Positions 52,558 to 60,757 of a stretch of DNA of 64,000 nucleotides are shown here, in pieces; position 1 is the first letter of the stretch, and each line of letters begins with the position of its first letter. The stretch lies in assembly GCA_017557665.1 (NCBI GenBank), contig JAFYYI010000003.1:1-64000 (forward strand). Reading direction: 5' to 3'. Under the pieces are notes generated by a model. It worked only from the letters and a program-made list of their open reading frames with translations, did no database searches and was not told the DNA's origin. The position numbers were made by a program, and so were the translations under genes. The stretch comes from Muribaculaceae bacterium. Its GTDB lineage: Bacteria; Bacteroidota; Bacteroidia; Bacteroidales; Muribaculaceae.

Positions 52558-53001
52558 ATGAGCGCAGTCAGTTCGATGTATCATGTTGTCATCAACACTT
52601 ATCGTCGCCAGATGACCATTCCCGATGAGACGAGCGAGCATCTGTATCGTTACATTTGGTCAATTGTCAAGAGCCGTGGTTGCCGCCTTTATCGCATCAA
52701 TGGCATTGCTAACCATGTTCACATGCTCATTGAGTTGGCCCCGACAGTCGCATTGAGCGACTTAGTGCGTGATATCAAACAGGGTAGCAGCAAATGGGCT
52801 AAACAACAAGTCTATTTCCCGCAATTCAGTGGATGGGGCAAGGAGTATGGTGCTTTTTCATGCAGCAGCCGAGATAAGGACAGGATTGCCGGTTACATCA
52901 TTAATCAGCGGGAACACCACAAGGCGAGTTCGTTTGAGGAGGAGTACAGACAGATGATTGAGCTATCGGGAATAGAATGGAACGATAATCGCCTGACCTG
53001 A
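52558..53001 (+). CDS. REP-associated tyrosine transposase (IS200/IS605 TnpA family)
   Basis: The 147-residue protein is a Y1 transposase: MYHVVINTYRRQ at the start, the HUH metal motif H53-V-H55 in GIANHVHMLIEL and the likely nucleophile Y113 in AGYIINQREHH. Such enzymes cut single-stranded DNA at hairpins. ATG 52558 is chosen from the promoter box at 52522 and homology; the frame upstream is unrelated. The flanking inverted hairpin repeats and the lack of a TnpB gene suggest a RAYT. The gene appears intact. Confidence 0.88.
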   Translation: MSAVSSMYHVVINTYRRQMTIPDETSEHLYRYIWSIVKSRGCRLYRINGIANHVHMLIELAPTVALSDLVRDIKQGSSKWAKQQVYFPQFSGWGKEYGAFSCSSRDKDRIAGYIINQREHHKASSFEEEYRQMIELSGIEWNDNRLT

Positions 53002-53040
53002 AGTTCCTCTTCGAGGCACCTGCTGACCCATATGACTGTC

Positions 53041-53105
53041 ACCAAGCTGCGTGGGTCTGCGACCCACTTGCATGGTGTTTCTCAACAAAGCTGGGTCTTC
53101 GACCC
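53041..53105 (-). repeat. RAYT element, right inverted repeat (REP-like)
   Basis: This arm holds ACCAAGCTGC (53041-53050), hairpin GTGGGTCTGCGACCCAC (53051-53067), CTTGCATGGTGTTTCTC (53067-53083) and hairpin GGGTCTTCGACCC (53093-53105). CCTCTTCGAGG (53111-53121) continues the similarity outward. It mirrors 52382-52446. Confidence 0.88.
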
Positions 53106-53165
53106 ATCTCCCTCTTCGAGGTCACCTGATGGCAAGCCATGCCAATTCTGACTTTTTTGAGGTGA

Positions 53166-53202
53166 TTCCCAAAATTTTTTTCACCTTTGTGCAACTTTTT
53201 TG
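53166..53202 (+). repeat. 36-base direct repeat, copy 2; possible promoter of the next gene
   Basis: It is a near-identical copy of 52061-52096. It contains CACCTTTG (53182-53189), one base from TAnnTTTG, with TTTG 22 bases upstream (53156-53159), so it may drive the gene at 53279. Confidence 0.8.
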
Positions 53203-53278
53203 AGAAGATGCTGCGTCTAATGCATGAAAACGGCTTATAGCCACCAACAATTAACAACAATTTAAAAAAGATAAAACA

Positions 53279-54193
53279 ATGAGAAAGACGATTTTAACAT
53301 TAGCAATGACGCTCACGATGGCCTTTGCCGCAATAGCGGAACCAGCCATCACGGCGACGCCCGCCAGCAAGCCTGGTGTGGAACTGAAGGGCGACTCGGT
53401 GACCGTGACGAGCGGTGACAAGTCGATCACCATCCCCAAAATGGACCTGGAAAAGGTGAATGAAAAGATTAACAAGGCACTTGACGACACCCTCACTTCA
53501 GGTAATGGTACAACGGTGGAAATCGGTGACCACAGGGGCGAACTCTCACCCGAGGACATCAAGGTGATTAGTGGCCAGTGGGCTGTGACCTCCCAGGTAA
53601 TCGCCTGCGTTTCGATTCTGGGCTTGCTGATCATCGTGCTGCTGGTACTATTCTTCCGGTTCCTGAACCGTCGCAACAAGTATCGTGTCATCGAGAAGGC
53701 CATCGAGAACAACTATCCGCTTAACGAGCTGTCGCTCAACGACGTCAAGCGCAGCGCCATCTATATTCAGCAGCCTGTGGTGGCAGCGCCTCCTGTGGTC
53801 AATGCTGCCGCACCCCAGCAGCCGGGTGGGGTACCCGTGGGCACTCCCATCCAGGGAACTATTGCCGCCAATCCCATCGTGATGACCGATATGGTCAACT
53901 GGCGCGCCCTGATGCCTGCCGTCAAGTGGATAGGGTGGGGAGCACTATTAGTTCTCTTCAGCGTAGCCATCGGCGACTTTGAAAATCCGTTCTGGCCCGT
54001 CGGTTTGGCCCTGATGTTCGTGGGTGTGTGCAAGGGCTTTATCCTCTACAAGGAGCAGAAGGCATTGCAGGAGGCTTGGAAACGCGGCCAGCAGATGCAG
54101 CCCAGTGAGCCCATGCGTGAAGGTACACCCGTGCCGCCCCCCTTCGACGAGGACTATAAAGAGGACGATAACAATACCTATCAGCCTTACTAA
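53279..54193 (+). CDS. DUF6249-like membrane protein
   Basis: The 304-residue protein has a signal peptide, a soluble part (about 22-105), a membrane span (about 107-130, VIACVSILGLLIIVLLVLFF), an NRRNKYRVIEKAIENNYPLN segment, a Pro/Ala-rich linker and two more hydrophobic stretches (about 222-255). The RVIEKAIENNYPL pattern is typical of DUF6249. Function is unknown. The sigma factor gene follows after 12 bases, so they probably share an operon. Confidence 0.75.
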   Translation: MRKTILTLAMTLTMAFAAIAEPAITATPASKPGVELKGDSVTVTSGDKSITIPKMDLEKVNEKINKALDDTLTSGNGTTVEIGDHRGELSPEDIKVISGQWAVTSQVIACVSILGLLIIVLLVLFFRFLNRRNKYRVIEKAIENNYPLNELSLNDVKRSAIYIQQPVVAAPPVVNAAAPQQPGGVPVGTPIQGTIAANPIVMTDMVNWRALMPAVKWIGWGALLVLFSVAIGDFENPFWPVGLALMFVGVCKGFILYKEQKALQEAWKRGQQMQPSEPMREGTPVPPPFDEDYKEDDNNTYQPY

Positions 54194-54205
54194 TCATCTG
54201 TCCTG

Positions 54206-54736
54206 ATGTTATCCAAGCTTGATGAAATAAGACTGCTGTCACAATGCGCCTTGGCCGACAACCGGGACGCATTTGGCAGGCTCGTCGAGGCCTATCAGCC
54301 GCGCGTGCGCCGGTTCCTGCTGAACCTGACCATGGGCGACGATATGCTCACCGACGACCTGGCGCAGGAGACTTTCATCAAGGCTTATGTGGGCATACGC
54401 AGTTTCAAGGGGCTTTCGTCTTTCGGCACCTGGCTGTACCGCATTGCCTACAACGAATTCTACAACCACACTCGCCGTCACCACGAGGATCACGTTGACG
54501 ATATGGCTCGCATTGGCGATGTCAGTACCGCCGCCACCGATGCCATCGACGCCTCGATGACAGTTCAGGAGGCGCTGACACGTCTCAACGACAACGAGCG
54601 CGTTGCCATTACCCTGTTCTATATCGAGGACCAACCCCTCAAGCAGGTTTCCAAAATCATGCAGCTGCCCGAGGGCTCGGTCAAGTCCCTCATCCACCGT
54701 GCCAAGGGCAAAATGAGACAATTTATCGACAATTAA
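54206..54736 (+). CDS. ECF-type RNA polymerase sigma factor
   Basis: The 176-residue protein has region 2 (LTDDLAQETFIKAYVGIRSF, FGTWLYRIAYNEFYNHTRR) and region 4 (RLNDNERVAITLFYIEDQPL, MQLPEGSVKSLIHRAKGKMR). It belongs to a different ECF branch from the 48182 gene. It lies between the DUF6249-like gene and a small membrane protein gene, a common membrane-stress arrangement in Bacteroidetes. Confidence 0.9.
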   Translation: MLSKLDEIRLLSQCALADNRDAFGRLVEAYQPRVRRFLLNLTMGDDMLTDDLAQETFIKAYVGIRSFKGLSSFGTWLYRIAYNEFYNHTRRHHEDHVDDMARIGDVSTAATDAIDASMTVQEALTRLNDNERVAITLFYIEDQPLKQVSKIMQLPEGSVKSLIHRAKGKMRQFIDN

Positions 54737-54751
54737 ACCGTTATCAAAGAT

Positions 54752-55069
54752 ATGAATACCAACGAAGAAGACAAGAAATTGGCGCAGATGCTCAAGCAGG
54801 GCGCACATGACCCGGGCGAGAACCCCTGGTTCACCCGTCGTGTGCTCAACAAGCTGCCCGAAAAGCAACCGCGCGGCTCATGGGCCACGACGGTCGTTTA
54901 TGCTATCGCTCTGGTGGTGTGTGTCGTGTGCTGGCTCGTGATGTGGCGAGGCCAGGATTGGGGCGCTATCACCGTGCGTGATCTGCTGTACAATGCCACG
55001 ATGGGTATTGTGACGCTCACTGTCCTCTGGCAGACCATCGCCTCGGCACTCCATGCCGCCGACGTCTAA
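54752..55069 (+). CDS. Small membrane protein after the sigma gene, putative anti-sigma factor
   Basis: The 105-residue protein has a soluble N-terminus (KKLAQMLKQGAHDPGENPWF, FTRRVLNKLPEK) and two hydrophobic segments (about 45-65 and 78-100). The ENPWFTRRVLNKLP pattern resembles the cytoplasmic part of small Bacteroidetes anti-sigma proteins. It starts 15 bases after the sigma gene. The role is inferred from position. Confidence 0.65.
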   Translation: MNTNEEDKKLAQMLKQGAHDPGENPWFTRRVLNKLPEKQPRGSWATTVVYAIALVVCVVCWLVMWRGQDWGAITVRDLLYNATMGIVTLTVLWQTIASALHAADV

Positions 55070-55115
55070 CCAGCCCAAGCAATAAAGCAACTCCCCAATA
55101 TTGGAGAATACCAGA

Positions 55116-55157
55116 AACGGGAGAAACGGAGTCTATAAATCATCCGTTTCTCCCGTT
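55116..55157. terminator. Terminator with CCGTTA repeats
   Basis: AACGGGAGAAACGGA pairs perfectly with TCCGTTTCTCCCGTT around a 12-base loop. CCGTTATGT-type units follow up to 55195. Convergent genes lie on both sides. Confidence 0.82.
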
Positions 55158-55198
55158 ATGTCCGTTACATCCGTTATGTCTGTTCTCTCCGTTCCAGG

Positions 55199-56209
55199 CT
55201 ATTTCAGCCCCCAGAGTTGCTTGGCTTGTTGCTGCAGCTGGGGGTCCTTGATTCTCTTGAGTTGGATTGATAGCCACTCGAGGTCCACCTCTTTGTAATG
55301 AATCACCATGCCCTTTGTCAACTGGCTGTCAGGGTGTTCACAGCACCACCGCATGAATCTCTCGGTGTCACGATAGAAGAACCCATCCACCAGCATACCG
55401 AAGTCGCCAAGCAGTTGCTTGGGCTCGGTGATGGTGCCTTTGGCTCCCTCAAGGAAAGTGTTCAAGCGGTCATACACGGTCGTGTCGCTCAATGGAGTCC
55501 ATGAGAACACTTCCAGTTGTCGCTTGCTGCGCCAGTAATTGTTGAGGACGGTGGTGTCGGCACTGTAGACGGTGCCAATCTTGCCGATGGTGAAGTTGCC
55601 GTTCTTGCCGATGGTGACCGGTAACTCATGATGGATGAACCACAGTGTGGAATCGGTCTCCACGCCGTCGCGTTCCTCGTTGTAGGATATCCAACGGCTC
55701 AGTTGCATCGGCTTGCCGAACTTGTCGGGCAAGACCAGACGCATCGAGTCGATGCCCCTCAGGCGGGTGTGCTCGTCGGGGTCGTCCCAGTAGAGTTTGT
55801 TCAGGCCGCCACATTCGCCCAGGCGCATGAAGTCGATCATGCCATCCTTGCCGTATGAGGCCATCCAGCAAATGCGCAAATCGTCAGTGGCTTGACCAAA
55901 CAACAGCGAGATACCCTTCTCCGGGTAGTCTATAATGCCCCATACGCGCACAACAACTGAGTTGGTGTCCACGCCGATCATTTTGTCAAGACCGATGGCT
56001 TGGCAGGTAGCGAGATCAAGGATGCGATGCGACAGTTTCTCTCCATCGTTGTCAAAGTTGAACTCATTGCCGCTCAGCACCAGTGAGTCCTCGTTAATGC
56101 CGGCGTTGGCAAGGAAATCGTGGCCGTTCTTGATACTGTCGCCCGGCTGCCACTTACCGGTGCACGATACAATGGCCAGCGCCAATAGGATGATTACCAG
56201 ATGTCTCAT
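55199..56209 (-). CDS. Hypothetical lipoprotein
   Basis: The 336-residue protein has lipobox IVSC (C16). I do not recognise a domain. It has a C-terminal helical part (ERFMRWCCEHPDSQL, DLEWLSIQLKRIKDPQLQQQ) and shares an overall plan (lipobox, beta-rich middle and RF(M/L)RW helix near the end) with the lipoprotein at 58095-59135, so the two may be distant paralogs flanking ettA. Function is unknown. Confidence 0.75.
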   Translation of the reverse strand: MRHLVIILLALAIVSCTGKWQPGDSIKNGHDFLANAGINEDSLVLSGNEFNFDNDGEKLSHRILDLATCQAIGLDKMIGVDTNSVVVRVWGIIDYPEKGISLLFGQATDDLRICWMASYGKDGMIDFMRLGECGGLNKLYWDDPDEHTRLRGIDSMRLVLPDKFGKPMQLSRWISYNEERDGVETDSTLWFIHHELPVTIGKNGNFTIGKIGTVYSADTTVLNNYWRSKRQLEVFSWTPLSDTTVYDRLNTFLEGAKGTITEPKQLLGDFGMLVDGFFYRDTERFMRWCCEHPDSQLTKGMVIHYKEVDLEWLSIQLKRIKDPQLQQQAKQLWGLK

Positions 56210-56228
56210 AACTCCTAATTTCTAATTC

Positions 56229-57923
<1,695 letters not shown>

Positions 57924-57949
57924 ATTTATCGTCTTTTTGTTACTGCTCG

Positions 57950-57981
57950 CAAAGATACTGTCTTTTTTTCACTTGTGCAAG
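57950..57981 (-). promoter_or_regulatory. Promoter of ettA
   Basis: On the minus strand CTTG (57981-57978) and TATCTTTG (57957-57950) are 20 bases apart. The start codon is 26 bases downstream. Confidence 0.65.
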
Positions 57982-58049
57982 TCCATAGATGTGTCGTGTC
58001 TTGATAGCCAGTTGAGGTATTGCGAGCCATAGGCTCGTAAAAGTTCATC

Positions 58050-58094
58050 CTAACTCCTCATTCCTCATTTCTCATTTCTCATTCCTCATTTTTC
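58050..58094. repeat. CTCATTC/CTCATTT simple repeat
   Basis: Seven-base units TCCTCAT and TTCTCAT run to the stop codon of the lipoprotein gene. They resemble the array before trxB. Confidence 0.85.
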
Positions 58095-59135
58095 CTAACG
58101 ATGTCGTGTCAATGGCTTATCGTCCCAGCTGTTGACGATAGAGGTGAGCCACTGGCGGGCAGACTTGTCGTCAAGACGGCCGATTTCCTCAAGCAGTGCG
58201 GGACGGTCATCGGGCATCAGCTTGAAGCAGGGTAGCAGCCGGTTGTCTTGGCCTCGATGAATCGCCATCCAACGCAGGAAACGCTGGGGATTCATCTGGT
58301 AGAGTTGCGCCACGTCCCAGGGGAAGGGGTTGTACTCGTAGTCGGGGTCGTAGGTGGAGTTAACCAGCTCCGAGTATTCATTCCAGGTGTCCATGATACC
58401 AGCATCGTGCATGGAGCAAATCAGCATGTCCCACGACTTGAAATCGAGTGCAGCATAGTGGTCCACTTTGCCTTTTTCCATGACCACCTGTTGGCCCTGC
58501 AGCACGAAGTGGCCCTTGGCATTGATGATGTATTCCTGGTCCCACTGCTGTTGCCAGATGGGAGCACCCTTGAGGTCGCCCTCAAAGTCCATCACGCAGC
58601 GTCCCATCATGCGGTGCAGCGTCACGCGGTCGCCATTGAATGTGAGGTGGCTGTCGAGCGTGAAGACGGTGTCGTTGTTGATGTCATTCAGGTAGATGCG
58701 CCACAGCAAGTGCTGTTCGCGTGTGTTGATGGCATCAAGGAGGTGCCCTTGACGGTCATAGGTCATCAGGTCCACGCAATAGCCGATGCCGTTGCCGTTA
58801 TAGAATGCCGCAAGAGTCACACCGCTACCCATGTCGCGCACACCCATCAGCTTCCAATTGCTCATCTCGTCGGTAAAGCGCTTGCCAGCAGGTACGACCA
58901 GCGCCTCATATTGTTTGCGCTCAAGTTGTTGACCATCAACATCGTTATGTTGCTGACTCGGGTCGCCGCAGTAGATATCGGGCAGGGTGAGGGTGTCACC
59001 CAGCATCAGCTTGTCGTTAACGGTGATGCCTAAACTGTCCAGAAAGGCAAACTGCCTGTTCGTGCTTTTGTTTTCACTGTTACAGGCCGTCATGACAATC
59101 AAGATGGCGATGATACAGATGTTTATCGTCTTCAT
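58095..59135 (-). CDS. Hypothetical lipoprotein, possible paralog of the 55199 gene
   Basis: The 346-residue protein has lipobox MTAC (C18). No domain is recognised. The middle is beta-rich (GVTLAAFYNGNGIGYCVDLM, LDSHLTFNGDRVTLH) and the C-terminal part is helical (PQRFLRWMAIHRGQDNRLLP, LDDKSARQWLTSIVNSW). It resembles the 55199-56209 protein in plan. The two lie on either side of ettA on the same strand. Confidence 0.75.
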   Translation of the reverse strand: MKTINICIIAILIVMTACNSENKSTNRQFAFLDSLGITVNDKLMLGDTLTLPDIYCGDPSQQHNDVDGQQLERKQYEALVVPAGKRFTDEMSNWKLMGVRDMGSGVTLAAFYNGNGIGYCVDLMTYDRQGHLLDAINTREQHLLWRIYLNDINNDTVFTLDSHLTFNGDRVTLHRMMGRCVMDFEGDLKGAPIWQQQWDQEYIINAKGHFVLQGQQVVMEKGKVDHYAALDFKSWDMLICSMHDAGIMDTWNEYSELVNSTYDPDYEYNPFPWDVAQLYQMNPQRFLRWMAIHRGQDNRLLPCFKLMPDDRPALLEEIGRLDDKSARQWLTSIVNSWDDKPLTRHR

Positions 59136-59159
59136 GTCGTTATTCTTCCATTATCTCCG

Positions 59160-59167
59160 CAAAGTTA
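59160..59167 (-). promoter_or_regulatory. -7 box for the 58095-59135 lipoprotein gene
   Basis: TAACTTTG on the minus strand, 24 bases upstream of the start at 59135. Confidence 0.55.
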
Positions 59168-59250
59168 GCAATAAAAAATGAGTTTTGGCCAATTTGGGCT
59201 GCGCTTGATTTGGATGAGGGGGAAAAACGGTTGTTCCATCATAGTGGTCG

Positions 59251-59400
59251 GGCCAAGATAGGCTGCGGTTCGGAAATGCTCAAATAAATTTGGCATTTCG
59301 CTCACCTTGCACTACGTTGCCTTGCGGCCAAGATAGGCAGCGGCTCGGAAATGCTTAAATAAATTTGGCATTTCGCTCACCTTGCACTATCTTTGCACCA
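59251..59400 (+). repeat. 75-bp tandem duplication carrying a promoter
   Basis: Two copies (59251-59325 and 59326-59400) differ at few positions; each begins GGCCAAGATAGGC. Copy 2 ends with an intact promoter. In copy 1 the matching -7 position reads TACGTTGC, so that promoter is broken. Confidence 0.92.
59364..59395 (+). promoter_or_regulatory. Promoter of the DUF3822-rsmD-susC operon
   Basis: TTTG (59364-59367) and TATCTTTG (59388-59395) are exactly 20 bases apart. The ATG at 59403 is only 8 bases downstream, so the leader must be very short. Confidence 0.8.
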
Positions 59401-59402
59401 CA

Positions 59403-60209
59403 ATGAAAGGTAACAACAAGATAGATATCCAGCATCCCGAGGCTTGGGATTTGCTTGTAGCCATCAACGGCAAGCGCCTCGATTACATCCTGTACACACC
59501 CACGGTTGCCAACTCGCTCATCGTGGGCGAGGTGACCTGTGCCGACGACAAGTTGCAATCGCTGGAAGATACTGTCTATGAGACTCCCGTGCTGTTGGGC
59601 GACTACCATCGCGTGAGGGTACTGGTCCATTCCTCTCATTTCGTGTTGTTGCCGGCCGAGACGGGTGACGACGATTGTGAGTCGCTGGTGCGTCAAGCCT
59701 TTCCTAACGACGACGGAGATGCCGTAGTGAGCACCCTGAAGGGCAACGGTGTGAAAATCGCATATCTGTTGCCGCGTGGAATGCGCGCTTTCCTGGGACG
59801 CACGTTCAACTACCCCGAGACCTGTCATCACCTGCTGCCGTTGTGTGAACACTACATCGGGCAGTGTGGGAGCGGACTCAACAAGATGTTCATGAACTTG
59901 AGTGCCGACAGCTTGGATATTGTCGTTTATAATGACCAAATGTTGCAGTTTGCCAATACCTATCCTTACACTGGTGCCCAGGATGCCGTCTACTATGCGA
60001 TGAACGCGTGGCGCGCTTGTGGCTTGGACCAGTTGACCGACGAACTGCTGCTCACGGGTGACAACGAGCTGCGAGCCGCGCTGACCCCCGAATTAAGGAA
60101 ATATGTTAAATCGGTGATGCCTGCCGCATTTCCCGCTGCTGCGATGCAGCTGGGGCGCAATGCGATGCAGGCGCCATTTGAATTAATATTGCTTGCCCTA
60201 TGCGAATAA
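59403..60209 (+). CDS. DUF3822 family protein
   Basis: The 268-residue protein has no signal peptide. It shows the DUF3822 pattern: HSSHFVLLPAETGDD in the first half, then DIVVYNDQMLQFANTYPY and AVYYAMNAWRACGLDQ. The family looks distantly like ASKHA ATPases but its function is not known; it is commonly encoded beside rsmD in Bacteroidetes, as here, with a 10-base overlap. ATG 59403 is chosen over an upstream ATG at 59382, which lies before the -7 box. Confidence 0.85.
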   Translation: MKGNNKIDIQHPEAWDLLVAINGKRLDYILYTPTVANSLIVGEVTCADDKLQSLEDTVYETPVLLGDYHRVRVLVHSSHFVLLPAETGDDDCESLVRQAFPNDDGDAVVSTLKGNGVKIAYLLPRGMRAFLGRTFNYPETCHHLLPLCEHYIGQCGSGLNKMFMNLSADSLDIVVYNDQMLQFANTYPYTGAQDAVYYAMNAWRACGLDQLTDELLLTGDNELRAALTPELRKYVKSVMPAAFPAAAMQLGRNAMQAPFELILLALCE

Positions 60210-60757
60210 TCAGTGGAAAATACGGGCGCCGTCGCTTTGACGTGCCCACCAATATCACCGCGCGCCCCACGACCGACATGGCGCGCGAGAACTTGTTCAA
60301 CGTGTTGGGCAATATTATCGACCTGGAAGACAAGACGGTGCTCGACCTGTTTGCCGGCACGGGGGCGATGAGCTTTGAGTTCCTTTCTCGAGGCGCTGCC
60401 CATGTCACGGCAGTCGAGAAGGCACGCACCCAGGCCGAGTTCATCAAGCGGGTGCAACAGCAACTGGGAGACCCCAACTTGACGCTTGTCCGTGGCGACG
60501 TGTTCAAGTTCGTGGCTTCGTGCCGCCAGTCCTTTGACGTGATTTTTGCCGACCCACCTTACGACCTGCCCCGTTTTGCCGACATTCCCAAGTTGGTGCT
60601 CGACTCGCCGCTTGTTCACGACGGCACCCTGTTCATCATGGAACATCCGCGGGAGCATGACTTCAGCGCTATGCCCCATTTCTCGCAGCAACGCGTGTAC
60701 GGCAAGGTCAACTTCACGTTGTTTAATATCAACAAAACCGGTGACGATGATGAGTAG
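60200..60757 (+). CDS. rsmD: 16S rRNA (guanine(966)-N2)-methyltransferase RsmD
   Basis: RsmD methylates G966 of 16S rRNA in the small subunit. The 185-residue protein begins MRIISGKYGRRRFDVP and has the SAM motif DLFAGTGAMSFE (49-60) and DPPY (116-119). It overlaps the DUF3822 gene upstream by 10 bases and the SusC-like gene downstream by about 11 bases, so all three are probably translated in a coupled way. Confidence 0.93.
   Translation: MRIISGKYGRRRFDVPTNITARPTTDMARENLFNVLGNIIDLEDKTVLDLFAGTGAMSFEFLSRGAAHVTAVEKARTQAEFIKRVQQQLGDPNLTLVRGDVFKFVASCRQSFDVIFADPPYDLPRFADIPKLVLDSPLVHDGTLFIMEHPREHDFSAMPHFSQQRVYGKVNFTLFNINKTGDDDE

Noticed and set aside
52558..53001. Ordinary IS200/IS605 insertion sequence with TnpB.
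   Set aside because: No TnpB gene or remnant is present, and the ends are long inverted hairpin repeats, which fits a RAYT better.
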